A DNA stretch of 53,460 nucleotides, taken from Deltaproteobacteria bacterium. Lineage in GTDB: Bacteria; Myxococcota; Myxococcia; Myxococcales; 40CM-4-68-19. Shown one piece after another: positions 37,968 to 47,988 of this stretch (within the stretch, counting starts at the first letter, position 1; every line of letters starts with the position of its first letter). The position numbers were made by a program, and so were the translations under genes. Below the pieces are notes generated by a model. It ran no database searches. It had not been told where the DNA came from and was given only the letters and a program-made list of their open reading frames with translations. Location of the stretch: positions 1 to 53,460 of the forward strand of contig JANYKT010000079.1 in the NCBI GenBank assembly GCA_025358085.1, in the 5' to 3' direction.

Positions 37968-38219
37968 GATGTTCCCCTCCACCTGTACATTCTACCCGAG
38001 TCCGTGGCGTCCCGAAAAACTGCCCAGAAATTGACCGCTCCAAACTCTGGACCCACACTGCGCCACCCCGGGGGGCCTCGTGTACTGGCGAATCCCGCCC
38101 GATCCGACGTTGACCGGGCTTGTCGTTGCTGCGCGTGCGGAACGGTTCCCGCTCAATCTGGACGCCGTTTGTGCGAGCGCCGCACGGGCTTCTCGATGAT
38201 CTCTTCTACACGCACAAAC

Positions 38220-38326
38220 CTCGTACTTACAAGTTGACGCACGTTACGCCTGGGGATTCGGTTCTCTCCGCGTTTCAGTCACTACCCGATGCCAAGAAGG
38301 CTGCGTTTGGCCGGTGTCGGTCGTAG
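38220..38326 (+). pseudogene. Truncated paralogue of the zinc-ribbon protein C terminus
   Basis: Reads KLTHVTPGD then SVLSAFQSLPDAKKAAFGRCRS and a stop. This aligns with KLSRRLSPEEPVLSMFQSLPDAKKVAFGRFRS of the gene at 37122-37967. Upstream of about 38220 no similarity to the rest of that protein is found, so only the tail survives. Confidence 0.7.
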
Positions 38327-38403
38327 TAGCGGTGCCGCGGAGACGAACCCGCGAATTCTCGTTCTCGCGGCGACGAGTCCTCGGGGTGTCGGCGGCGAAG
38401 GGA
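38259..38403 (+). repeat. Right arm of the 145-bp imperfect inverted repeat
   Basis: Counterpart of 37045-37188 with arms separated by 1070 bases. A single base is missing relative to the other arm just after the stop codon. Similarity fades past 38403. It ends about 210 bases before the ECF sigma gene. Confidence 0.85.
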
Positions 38404-38613
38404 CGTCGATCGCGCAGTTTGTAGACGAAAGCCATCCAGCCCGCATTTTGGCCGAGCGCCGAGCCGCGCGCTGTAGGCCAAACTTGCCTCGTCGCTCGTA
38501 AACCGCGCTTTTGCACCTGCCTTCGGGACAACGCCGCACATTTGTGTCTCCCGCGTGTGATGTTTTGTAGAGCCAGGCGAAACATAGGGAGATCAACCCA
38601 GGACGCCCCGCCA

Positions 38614-39198
38614 ATGACGCCAAGTAGACAAGCGCGTTTCGCCCAGCTTCTCGAGGAGCATCGCCGCATTCTTTACAAGGTCGCGCGGGGCTACTGCCGC
38701 CACGAGAGCGACCGGGCCGATCTAATCCAGGAGATGGCGGGCCAGCTCTGGCGCGGGTTTGCGCGCTACGACAAGCGGATTCGCTTCTCGACCTGGATGT
38801 ACCGGGTCGCGCTGAACGTGGCGATCTCGTTCTATCGAAGCGAGGGCCGCCGCATCCGCGACGCGCTGCCCCTCGATGGCCCGACGCTCCAATGGATCGT
38901 GGAGAACGTGGCCGCTCAGCGGCCGGCCGCGGAAACCGCGCATGAGGAGAGCGAAGAGCTGCGGCGCTTGCGGGAGCTGGTCTTTGCGCTCGCACCGCTC
39001 GACCGCGCGCTGATCACGCTCTATCTGGACGGCAACAGCCACGCGGAGATCGCCGAGATCGCCGGCCTCTCGGTGACCAACGTAGGTACGAAAATTCAAC
39101 GGATCAAAGAGCGACTGCAGCGGACATTCGAGACAGCAGAGCGGCGGGATTTGCAGACAAGGCGCGCCTTGCACACAGAACCAGGAGACGGAATATGA
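38614..39198 (+). CDS. ECF-type RNA polymerase sigma factor
   Basis: 194 residues from the ATG at 38614. Sigma region 2 covers LEEHRRILYKVARGYCRHESDRADLIQE to FSTWMYRVALNVAISFYRSEGRR; region 4 covers LAPLDRALITLYLDGNSHAEIAEIAGLSVTNVGTKIQRIKERL. No other domains, so group 4 (ECF). Its stop overlaps the next start (ATGA), which codes for a membrane protein that may be its regulator. The target regulon cannot be read from the window. Confidence 0.92.
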   Translation: MTPSRQARFAQLLEEHRRILYKVARGYCRHESDRADLIQEMAGQLWRGFARYDKRIRFSTWMYRVALNVAISFYRSEGRRIRDALPLDGPTLQWIVENVAAQRPAAETAHEESEELRRLRELVFALAPLDRALITLYLDGNSHAEIAEIAGLSVTNVGTKIQRIKERLQRTFETAERRDLQTRRALHTEPGDGI

Positions 39199-39854
39199 CG
39201 ATCGACGATCTCAAGAGCGAGTGGTCCGCGGCCAGCGAACAGTCAGGGAGTCCATTTGGGGTGAGGCCACGCCGCGTCTCGATGACCGCGCGCGTTCGAC
39301 GCTCGCTGCGTTGGCTCACCGGCTCCACCGCGATCGAGCTGGTGCTCAATCTCCTTGCCGTCGTCGCGCTGGGAGATTTCATCGCCGGACACGTCAGTGA
39401 ACCCCGATTTCTAATTCCCGCTTTCTGCCTGGATATCGCCGCGATCGCGATCGTGATCTCCAATGTCCGCCAGTTGGTGAAAGTCAGCCGCGTCGACTTT
39501 GGGGCCACGTTGATCCGCCTCCAGACTGACCTGGGAGCTATTAGCCTCGAGCGGGTTCGCGTCACGCTGGGCACGCTGCTCGTCGCGCCGCTCTGTTGGA
39601 CGCCGCTCTTGATCGTGGGCCTCGCTGCGATAGGCGTCGATGCCTATGCGGCGCTGGGCACGAGCTTCCTGCTCGCCAATCTGATCTTTGGCGCGGCGGT
39701 GATTCCGGCGGCGATCTGGGGCTCGCGGCGATATGCGCCTGTTCTCCGCGGCTCGCCGCTTTTGCGAAGCCTGGCCGAGCAGATCTCTGGCTACAATTTG
39801 CAGCGGGCGAAGGCTGCGCTGGTGGAGTTTTCCGAAATGGAGGAGACGGCTTAA
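39195..39854 (+). CDS. Membrane protein coupled to the ECF sigma factor
   Basis: 219 residues. N-terminal soluble part of about 35 residues beginning MTIDDLKSEWSAASEQ, then about four membrane segments (roughly 42-62, 72-92, 122-145, 150-172) and a C-terminal soluble tail. No zinc-binding anti-sigma motif is visible. Similar small proteins follow ECF genes in other bacteria and begin with a DLKxxW motif; a role in controlling the sigma factor is inferred from the ATGA overlap. Confidence 0.78.
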   Translation: MTIDDLKSEWSAASEQSGSPFGVRPRRVSMTARVRRSLRWLTGSTAIELVLNLLAVVALGDFIAGHVSEPRFLIPAFCLDIAAIAIVISNVRQLVKVSRVDFGATLIRLQTDLGAISLERVRVTLGTLLVAPLCWTPLLIVGLAAIGVDAYAALGTSFLLANLIFGAAVIPAAIWGSRRYAPVLRGSPLLRSLAEQISGYNLQRAKAALVEFSEMEETA

Positions 39855-39887
39855 TCAGATTTACCAATCAGCGGTCAATAGACCCGC

Positions 39888-39906
39888 TCGGGCGTCGCGC
39901 CCGAGT
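39888..39906. terminator. Hairpin after the ECF operon
   Basis: CTCGGGCG and CGCCCGAG around TCG, 33 bases past the stop of the membrane gene. No T-run follows. A second short palindrome, GATCCGT/ACGGATC, lies at 39928-39943. Confidence 0.4.
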
Positions 39907-39989
39907 AGTACCAGCTTAAGCGACGAGATCCGTGAACGGATCGCAGCGCTTTCTCGAGCCGAGGCGGCTTTACGTCAGACGCGCAAAGC

Positions 39990-40274
<285 letters not shown>

Positions 40275-40283
<9 letters not shown>

Positions 40284-40347
40284 CTCAATGCCTTCCTTGG
40301 TGGTCCAGCGGTCCCATTTGTCTTCAATGACTGCTTGGCAGACTCTC
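40275..40347 (-). pseudogene. Short remnant of an AHSA1/SRPBCC-type protein
   Basis: The minus strand reads AVIEDKWDRWTTKEGIESW then TGA. This matches the first helix of AHSA1-type SRPBCC proteins (VIEAxxxxVWDxWTTxEGIxSW). Both sides are interrupted by stops, so only about 22 codons survive, fused against the barrel fragment. Confidence 0.5.
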
Positions 40348-40380
40348 TAACGGGCTGTGGCCCGGGGACCGCGGCCGCAC

Positions 40381-40815
40381 TTAGTTGCGCGTAGCGGTCC
40401 GCCCCACATCGATCGCCCGGCGAACCGACTCCAGCAGGACGCTCAGGTCAAAAGGCTTTCGCAGCACGGCGAATGATTTCAGGTCCGCCGCCTCGTAACC
40501 CTGATTCGCGCTCGCGACTATCACCGGAATGAACGACCACTCGGGATGCAGGCGGATCTCGGTCAGGAAGTCGAAGCCGTTGAGCACCGGCATCATCAGA
40601 TCGAGAAGAATCAGGTCGGGGTTGAACTGGAATCCCAGGCGGTCAAGAGCGTCTTGTCCATTCTCGGCCGTGATCACGTCATATCCTTCGTCTGTCAGGA
40701 TCTGCGCCATGGACTGGCGGGTGTCGGAATCGTCCTCCAACAAAAGGATTGAGGCTCTTTCCTCCGAAGGGGTTTGTCGCGACTGCTCCCAGTCATTGAG
40801 CATCGCAGTCGCCAT
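40381..40815 (-). CDS. CheY-like response regulator
   Basis: 144 residues, a single receiver domain after about 20 N-terminal residues. LLLEDDSDTR supplies the acidic pocket, D72 in LILLDLMMPVLNGFDFL is the phosphorylation site, and K in VLRKPFD completes the site. No output domain is seen, so it probably works through a partner protein. The ATG at 40815 follows GGAG by eight bases and shares its A with the previous stop (TGATG). No histidine kinase is adjacent. Confidence 0.9.
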   Translation of the reverse strand: MATAMLNDWEQSRQTPSEERASILLLEDDSDTRQSMAQILTDEGYDVITAENGQDALDRLGFQFNPDLILLDLMMPVLNGFDFLTEIRLHPEWSFIPVIVASANQGYEAADLKSFAVLRKPFDLSVLLESVRRAIDVGRTATRN

Positions 40816-41120
40816 CAGAGGGGCTCCATGATGGTGCCGACGACGATAGCCCGATCCACGTCGGGTGGTGGAGGCAGCACAGGATCTACGGTGAGGAGCG
40901 CGCCGGCCATATGTTGCCGCAGCAGGGGGATCCATTCGCGGACCTCGACCTGGATCCCGCCGCAAGACTCTCCGAGGGACCGGGCCGCGACGAACGCCGC
41001 GGCAGCGGCGCTGGGTGCGAGGCAATCAACCGCGATCGGCCTTTGGTCGCAGCGAAGCCGGCACCTGAAAGTCTTCAATCTTTGAATTGACCGCACTTCG
41101 CCCGGGGGCAGGGCACTCAT
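40815..41120 (-). CDS. Small hypothetical protein coupled to the response regulator
   Basis: 101 residues from the ATG at 41120; a TTG at 41189 is an alternative. The family is not recognised. The first part (SIQRLKTFRCRLRCDQRP) is basic with two Cys, the rest mildly hydrophobic. The stop/start overlap TGATG with the receiver gene is the main evidence that it is real. No Shine-Dalgarno is clear at 41120. Confidence 0.45.
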   Translation of the reverse strand: MSALPPGEVRSIQRLKTFRCRLRCDQRPIAVDCLAPSAAAAAFVAARSLGESCGGIQVEVREWIPLLRQHMAGALLTVDPVLPPPPDVDRAIVVGTIMEPL

Positions 41121-41275
41121 CGGCGTGTGCCGGTTGGCCGGTGCGCCGGGGTCTGCCCGGTCGAATTGAAGCGAGAGCGCCGGGGACAACCGGCGTCTTC
41201 ACCGGAACCTTGAGCGGGGGTCAGCATACCGCCGTACCTGTGCAACCGCGCGGCCACAGTCACAATAACGTATCC

Positions 41276-41304
41276 CCTTGAAAAATGACGGTATTTTTCC
41301 AAGG
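41276..41304. other. AT-rich hairpin in a 360-base non-coding gap
   Basis: CCTTGAAAAAT and ATTTTTCCAAGG pair with one bulge around GACGGT. The gap 41121-41482 otherwise shows no convincing gene and is visibly more AT-rich around 41260-41360 than the rest of the window. It probably contains the promoters for the divergent response-regulator and sugar-nucleotide genes, but no consensus pair stood out. Confidence 0.45.
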
Positions 41305-41482
41305 CAATTTGATGGACTGAATAGATTACAACTGTTTTCGATGGAAAGGCTGTAAGGGCGACAGCTTGTTGTCTAAAGCCGAACTGGACCCTGGCGCCCC
41401 GCTCGAAAGGTTCGAGTAGGATGCAGACTCACTTCTGGAGCCCATCATGAGTCGACTTTTCCCGCTCCGCTGGTCCGCCTGA

Positions 41483-42399
41483 ATGGATTGGCCCTCCGAA
41501 CGCGTCGTGGTCACCGGGGGGGCGGGCTTCCTCGGCAGCTATGTAATCGAAAAGCTGCGCGCACGCGGGTGCCGGGCAATCGTGGTCCCGCGCTCGCGCG
41601 ACACGGACCTGGTGCGGCTCCCCGACGTCCAACGACTGCTCGCCGAGACGCGCCCGACCCTGGTGATGCACCTGGCCGCCCGCGTCGGCGGCATCGGCGC
41701 CAACCGCGACAACCCCGGCCGGTTTTTCTTCGAAAATTTGATGATGGGCGCGCAATTGATTGAAGAATCGCGCAAGGCGGGCGTACGCAAGCTCGTCGCC
41801 ACCGGGACCATCTGCGCTTATCCGCGGGACGCCCCGGTCCCCTTCCGCGAAGAAGACCTCTGGAATGGATACCCCGAAGAGACCAATGCTCCTTATGGCC
41901 TGGCCAAGAAGATGCTGCTCGTCCAGTCGCAGGCCTATCGCCAACAATACGGCTTCAATTCAGTGGTGGTCTTTCCCGTCAATCTCTATGGCCCGCGCGA
42001 CAACTTCGATCTGCAGACCTCGCATGTGATTCCGGCCCTCATCCGCAAGTGCCTCGCGGGCGGCGACGAGCTCACCGTCTGGGGCGATGGCACCCCCACG
42101 CGCGAGTTCCTCCACGCCCGCGACGCGGCGGAAGGCATCCTGCTCGCCGCCGAGCGCTATGATTCATCCGAGGCGGTGAACCTCGGCGCAGGATTCGAGA
42201 TCAGCATCCGTGCGCTGGCGGAGAAGATTGCCGCGCTCACCGGCTTTCGCGGCCAGCTGCGCTTCGATCCCTCGAAGCCCAACGGCCAGCCGCGCCGCAA
42301 GCTCGACGTCTCGCGCGCGAAAGAGCGCTTCGGCTTCGAAGCCAGCATCGGTTTCGACGAAGGCCTGCGCGAGACCATCGAGTGGTACAAGTCCCAGCC

Positions 42400-42403
<4 letters not shown>
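41483..42403 (+). CDS. fcl: GDP-L-fucose synthase
   Basis: Short-chain dehydrogenase/reductase-type epimerase-reductase making GDP-L-fucose from GDP-4-keto-6-deoxymannose. 306 residues. NADP-binding [29 protein letters not shown] typical of Fcl, the Thr/Cys active-site region ATGTICAYP and the YxxxK pair in [10 protein letters not shown]. The stop overlaps gmd (ATGA), and the two perform consecutive steps, which supports the assignment. No clear Shine-Dalgarno precedes the ATG. Confidence 0.92.
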
Positions 42404-43379
<976 letters not shown>

Positions 43380-43404
<25 letters not shown>

Positions 43405-43727
43405 TTGCTGGCCGCGCGCTGACGCTGCGCTGTCCGCGCTGCGGCGTCGGCCCCATCTTCAGGAATGTGCTGCGCTACAGCGAGCACGAGCGCTGTCCGT
43501 CCTGCGGATTCGTCTATGACCCCAAAGGCGAATCAATCGCCTTTATCTACTTGTCCACCGCGGTGCTCACCGGATGTATCGGACTGGTAATGGTGCTGAC
43601 CCAGCCCGAGAGCCGCTTCTGGAGCCGCGTGGCGCTGGTGGCCGGCGCGCTCTTCGTCTACCTCACCACCTTGCCTGTCCGGAAATCAATGGCCATCGCG
43701 CTCAACTATCTCCAGACGCCGGATTGA
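43380..43727 (+). CDS. DUF983-family membrane protein
   Basis: 115 residues. Two Cys pairs (C18/C21 in RCPRCG and C39/C42 in CPSCG) form a zinc ribbon, followed by two membrane helices (about 53-73 and 80-98). [10 protein letters not shown] and [15 protein letters not shown] match the DUF983 family, whose function is unknown. The ATG at 43380 has GGGAG close upstream and lies inside the gmd C terminus in another frame. Confidence 0.85.
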
Positions 43728-43779
43728 ATCAATTCCCGGAAGTGGCACGCGCGTTGCCGACTTCGGGCTCGCGCGCGAG

Positions 43780-45315
43780 TTGGGAGTGGACACCGCGCGC
43801 GCGCATCTCGAGGCAGCCTGGGCACGCGGCTACCGCGACCCCCAGGTCGGTTATGCGCCGGGCCTCGCGCTCGGCACCATCGATCGGCGAGAGCTCAAGC
43901 AGGCCGGGCATTTGACGAGCGCAGCAGAAAAGACGGCGCGCAAGATTTCGCTCGAGCGCAGACTGCGCGATCCCGCGCTCGCTGCGCTTGAGCGCGGTCC
44001 CGCCGGCATCCCTGGCAAGACGCCCGTGGACCTCGACGCCGTGCCTCGCGCTGCGCGCAAAAGGCTCGCCTCCCGCAGCGGGACCGCGCGTTCGTGCTAT
44101 CCCGTCGCGGTGGCCGAGCACGTCCTCAACCGCCCGCCGACCGGCGAGAGCTTTCGTCTCTTCCTCGAGCGTATGCCCGCGGGCCACCGCGTCGAGGTCC
44201 TCTTCGACGGCGCAGCGGCCTATCCGGCCATGCTGGAAGCGATCGCTGGAGCGCGCGAATCAATTGAATTGGAAACGTATCTCTGGGCCTCCGATACCAA
44301 CGGCCGCCGCTTTCTCGATGCGCTCTGCATCAAGGCCCAGGAGGGCGTCAAAGTCCGCGCCGTGATCGATGGCGCCGGCTCGTACTGGTTCGCGGGCGAG
44401 GATATCAATCGGCTGCGCACCGCCGGAGTCCAACTATCGATCTTCCACCCGGTCGGACCGTGGCGCAGGCGCTGGGGCTGGCAGGTGCGCGACCACCGCA
44501 AGCTGCTGGTGGTCGACGCGCGCGTGGCCTTCACGGGCGGCCTCAATCTCGGCGACGACTACGCGCCCGAGTCCTGGGGCGGCCGCGGCTGGCACGATGT
44601 GCACGCGCGGATCGTGGGTCCGGTGGTGGGGGAGCTGCGCCGGCTCTTTGAGATGACCTGGCGCTATGCGATGCCCGAGACTTGGGCGCCGCCGCCGGGC
44701 TTTCCAGGTCTGGAGCGCCGCCGCCGCCTGCGTTCGCCGGTCGAGCAGGCCACGATTGAAACCGCGGGGTCGCGGGTGCATGCGCTCGCAGTGGGCCGCT
44801 GGTTGGGCCGCCGCGCGATCCAGCACCACCTCCAGCACGCCATGAACGCCGCGCGCGAGCGCATCTGGATCGAAGCCGCTTACTTCGTCCCCAATCGCGT
44901 TCTGCGCCGCGCCATGCGTCGTGCCGCCGCGCGCGGCGTGGACGTGCGCGTCATCGTTCCGCGCCACATCGACATTCCCGGCCTGCGCGACGCGAGCCAG
45001 TTCACCTGGACGGACCTGCTCGCCGCGGGGGTGCGCATCTTTGAGTGGCTCCCATCGATGCTGCACGCCAAGACCATCGTGATTGACCGTCATTGGTCTT
45101 CCATCGGCTCGTACAATCTCGACCAGCGCAGTTTGGTCTACAACTGGGAACTCTCACTCTCCATTTTCGACGGCGAGGTGGCGAGTGTGCTCGATGAGCA
45201 CTTTACAAAAGATCTCGAGAGCTGCACTGAAGCGGACGCCGCCGCGTGGCTCGATCGCTCGGTCTGGGCGCGGCTCAAGCAGCGGTTCTTTTATTTCTTC
45301 CGGCTCTGGCTCTGA
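43780..45315 (+). CDS. Cardiolipin synthase-like phospholipase D protein
   Basis: Two HKD motifs, HRKLLVVD (with GGLNLGDD after it) and HAKTIVID (with GSYNLDQRS), identify a PLD-superfamily phosphatidyltransferase, probably cardiolipin synthase. About 390 residues from near residue 125 form the complete enzyme, and no N-terminal membrane helices are seen. The first 110-120 codons are different in character and resemble the tail of a myxobacterial kinase protein. TTG at 43780 is the earliest plausible start of the frame; GTG at 44110 or ATG at 44173 may be the real one. Confidence 0.85.
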   Translation: MGVDTARAHLEAAWARGYRDPQVGYAPGLALGTIDRRELKQAGHLTSAAEKTARKISLERRLRDPALAALERGPAGIPGKTPVDLDAVPRAARKRLASRSGTARSCYPVAVAEHVLNRPPTGESFRLFLERMPAGHRVEVLFDGAAAYPAMLEAIAGARESIELETYLWASDTNGRRFLDALCIKAQEGVKVRAVIDGAGSYWFAGEDINRLRTAGVQLSIFHPVGPWRRRWGWQVRDHRKLLVVDARVAFTGGLNLGDDYAPESWGGRGWHDVHARIVGPVVGELRRLFEMTWRYAMPETWAPPPGFPGLERRRRLRSPVEQATIETAGSRVHALAVGRWLGRRAIQHHLQHAMNAARERIWIEAAYFVPNRVLRRAMRRAAARGVDVRVIVPRHIDIPGLRDASQFTWTDLLAAGVRIFEWLPSMLHAKTIVIDRHWSSIGSYNLDQRSLVYNWELSLSIFDGEVASVLDEHFTKDLESCTEADAAAWLDRSVWARLKQRFFYFFRLWL

Positions 45316-45324
45316 GGTGCATGC

Positions 45325-46368
45325 GTGGCTCCACGCGTCCTGATTCTTTATACCGGCGGAACCTTTGGCATGGAGCCGGGGCTCTCGCTCCCCGAGCTCT
45401 CGGTTGCGTCCTTGCGGGCGCGGCTGCAGGCGCGCGTGCCCGAGCTCGCGCAGCTGGCGGATTGCACCATCGATATCGTGCTCAATTGCGACAGCGCCCA
45501 CGTCGGCCCCGACGAGTGGCTGCTCCTGGCCCGGCGCATCCGGCAGAACTGGAAGCAGTATGACGGCGTAGTCATCCTGCACGGGACGGACACGCTCGCG
45601 TATTCCGCCAGCGCGCTCGGGTTCCTGCTGCGGCCGTGCCTCAAGCCGGTGGTCATGACCGGCGCGCAGCGGCCGCTGTCGGCGCTGCGCACCGATGCGC
45701 GGCGCAACCTGATCAGCGCGGTCGATATTGCGGCGAACGGGCCGCGCGCACTGGTCGGCCAGGTATCCATCTTCTTCAATGACGTTCTCCTGCAAGGGAA
45801 TCGCGCGCGCAAGCGGAGCGCGTCGGAGTTCGCCGCCTTCGAGAGCCCGCAGGCCGCCCCGCTCGCGGTGGTCGGCACCTCGATCCGCTATGCGCAGAAG
45901 CCTTACGTCGCGAACAGCCGCGCCGCAGCCGCCAGGGCTCGCGCGCCTGCATTGAAGCCTGTGTTCAATCGCAAAGTCGGAATGCTGCAAGTAACGCCCG
46001 GCTTCCCGGCGGAAGAGGTCGCGCGCGGACTCCTGCCCGGCCTCGATGGACTGGTGCTGATTGTGTTTGCGTCGGTGACCGCGCCCACCCACGACCCGCG
46101 CTTCCTCGCGCTGCTGCGGGACGCCCGGCGACGCGAGCTGCCGGTCGTGATCGTTACCGAAAGCGCCGCGCACGCGGGCGCGACCGACAGCTCCGCCAAT
46201 CCCGAGAGCTATCCGGCCGGGCGCCAGCTCATTGAAGAGGGCTGCCTCTGGGCGGGCCCGATGACCAAAGAGTGCGCTTATGTGAAGACGCAGATCCTGC
46301 TCGGACAGGGCCCTGGCCGCGCCGCCTTCGCGCGCCGCTGGAAGCGCGACTACGCAGGCGAGGCGTAG
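45325..46368 (+). CDS. ansA: L-asparaginase, type I
   Basis: 347 residues hydrolysing asparagine to aspartate and ammonia. Active-site threonines lie in LYTGGTFGM (near residue 12) and LHGTDTLAYSASAL. MTGAQRPLSALRTDARRN and the Lys/Tyr-containing C-terminal part fit AnsA. There is no signal peptide, so it is cytoplasmic. GTG at 45325 has GAGG seven bases upstream and lies nine bases after the PLD gene. Confidence 0.92.
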   Translation: MAPRVLILYTGGTFGMEPGLSLPELSVASLRARLQARVPELAQLADCTIDIVLNCDSAHVGPDEWLLLARRIRQNWKQYDGVVILHGTDTLAYSASALGFLLRPCLKPVVMTGAQRPLSALRTDARRNLISAVDIAANGPRALVGQVSIFFNDVLLQGNRARKRSASEFAAFESPQAAPLAVVGTSIRYAQKPYVANSRAAAARARAPALKPVFNRKVGMLQVTPGFPAEEVARGLLPGLDGLVLIVFASVTAPTHDPRFLALLRDARRRELPVVIVTESAAHAGATDSSANPESYPAGRQLIEEGCLWAGPMTKECAYVKTQILLGQGPGRAAFARRWKRDYAGEA

Positions 46369-46390
46369 AAAACTGTGGCACATTCCGGGA

Positions 46391-47494
46391 ATGTCCCGGA
46401 CTCGATTCTCGCGCGTTCTCGCCGTCCAGGTCGCAGCGCTCCTGTCGATGGTTGCCTGCGGCTCCGCCCATGCGCCCCAGCCGCCCGATGGCGGTCTTGA
46501 CGCCGGCTCCCCCGCCGACACGGACGCCGGCTCCGCGATCCCCGCGTCCGCGAACCAGTGGACCTGGGTCGATTTCCCCGATTCCACCTGCGACGACGGC
46601 ACGCCGACCGGTATCGGTATCAATCCGAGCGCTACCTCGAGCAATGTCCTCGTCTTCTTGAACGGCGGCGGCGCCTGCTGGGACGAGACCACCTGTCTCA
46701 AGCTCAATACCGCGGTGCACGGTCCCTTTGGCGCGCCGCAGTTTCAATTGGCGATTGCCTTTGTCTCGGGCACCATCCTCGACCGCGCGCTCGCGGGCAG
46801 TCCCGTCGCCGACTGGAATATGGTCTTCGTTCCCTATTGCACCGGCGATGTCCACGCGGGCAGCAACGTCGCGCAATATGGCACCACCGCGTATCACCAC
46901 CAGGGCCATCAAAACGTGCTGGCTTATCTCAAGCGGCTGGTGCCCACGTTTACCGCGCCCGGCAAGCTGGTGGTTTCAGGCTCGAGCGCGGGTGGATATG
47001 GCGCACTCCTGAATTACGACACCTTCCGCGCTGCCTGGCCGCGGGCGACGGGAGCTCTCCTGGACGACGCCGGCCCTCTGCTCGAAGGCGACAGCATCCC
47101 GCCCACGATCCGCACCGCGTGGTTCAGCGCCTGGAAGCTTGGCGCCCTGACCGACCCTCTCTGCGGCACCGCCTGCCACGCCGACGCCTCGCTCTGGATC
47201 GGCGCCTTGCGTGCGCGCTATCCGGCCGACAGGATGGCGCTGCTCTCATCGCTGCAGGACCAGACCATCCGCGGCTATCTCCAGCTCAGCGCCGCTGACT
47301 TCCAGACAGCGCTGCTGAAGCTGTCCTCCGACGATTACGATCCAAATCCAAAGCTTCATTACTATTTCGTCGCCGGGTCACAGCACACCTTCCTGTTTCG
47401 CCCAGGCATGACGACGCAGAACGGACAGGGTCTGATTGACTGGCTCCAGCAGGAGATCAGCGATAGCGCGGCCTGGACTTCAATCAAGCCCTGA
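46391..47494 (+). CDS. Pectinacetylesterase-family lipoprotein
   Basis: 367 residues. The signal ends in LLSMVAC, a lipobox, with the modified cysteine at about 23; a Gly/Asp/Ala-rich linker follows. The catalytic domain shows VFLNGGGACWDETTC and the nucleophile serine in SGSSAGGYGALLNYD, both typical of pectin acetylesterase/Notum-like hydrolases. A surface esterase role is inferred; the substrate is not known. Starts 23 bases after ansA. Confidence 0.85.
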   Translation: MSRTRFSRVLAVQVAALLSMVACGSAHAPQPPDGGLDAGSPADTDAGSAIPASANQWTWVDFPDSTCDDGTPTGIGINPSATSSNVLVFLNGGGACWDETTCLKLNTAVHGPFGAPQFQLAIAFVSGTILDRALAGSPVADWNMVFVPYCTGDVHAGSNVAQYGTTAYHHQGHQNVLAYLKRLVPTFTAPGKLVVSGSSAGGYGALLNYDTFRAAWPRATGALLDDAGPLLEGDSIPPTIRTAWFSAWKLGALTDPLCGTACHADASLWIGALRARYPADRMALLSSLQDQTIRGYLQLSAADFQTALLKLSSDDYDPNPKLHYYFVAGSQHTFLFRPGMTTQNGQGLIDWLQQEISDSAAWTSIKP

Positions 47495-47508
47495 TGACCG
47501 CAGTTGAA

Positions 47509-47952
47509 TCACCGGGCCAGGAGCGGGGCGAGCACGGCGCGCACCTGTTCCGGCACAGGCACGGGTTTCCGGCTCGCCCGGTCCACATAGACCTGGACGA
47601 AATGTCCCGTGGCAGCTGGGTCGGTCTCCCCGCGGCGGAAGATGGCGAGTTCATATCGCACGCTCGAGTTGCCGATCTTTGCCACCCGAAGGCAGATATC
47701 GAGGAGGTCGGGAAAGACGAGCGATTTGAAGTAGCGGCAGCCCGTCTCCACCACCACGCCAAAGATTTCGCTGCGGATGGCATCAAGCACGCCGTGGTCG
47801 ATCAGGTATCGATTCACCGCGGTATCGAAGAATAAATAGTAGGCCGCATTGTTGACGTGGCCATAGATGTCGTTGTCTGCCCAGCGGGTGGCGAGCTCGA
47901 ACAGGTGCGGATAGCGCTGCCGCGTCTCGGAGGTCTTGTCCATGGAACTCAA
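47509..47952 (-). CDS. Acyl-CoA thioesterase, 4HBT (YbgC-like)
   Basis: 147 residues with a single hotdog fold. RWADNDIYGHVNNAAYYLFFDTA contains the catalytic Asp of the 4-hydroxybenzoyl-CoA thioesterase type. A GGAGG lies four bases before TTG 47952 and about twelve before ATG 47943; either may be the start. It is convergent with the esterase gene. Confidence 0.88.
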   Translation of the reverse strand: MSSMDKTSETRQRYPHLFELATRWADNDIYGHVNNAAYYLFFDTAVNRYLIDHGVLDAIRSEIFGVVVETGCRYFKSLVFPDLLDICLRVAKIGNSSVRYELAIFRRGETDPAATGHFVQVYVDRASRKPVPVPEQVRAVLAPLLAR

Positions 47953-47988
47953 GCTACCTCCATGAACGGCCCTCGCGCGCTGGCAGGG

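Noticed and set aside
43729-44187. Minus-strand frame opposite the PLD N-terminal extension
   Set aside because: No start signal and no recognisable family; the plus reading has better similarity to known protein types.
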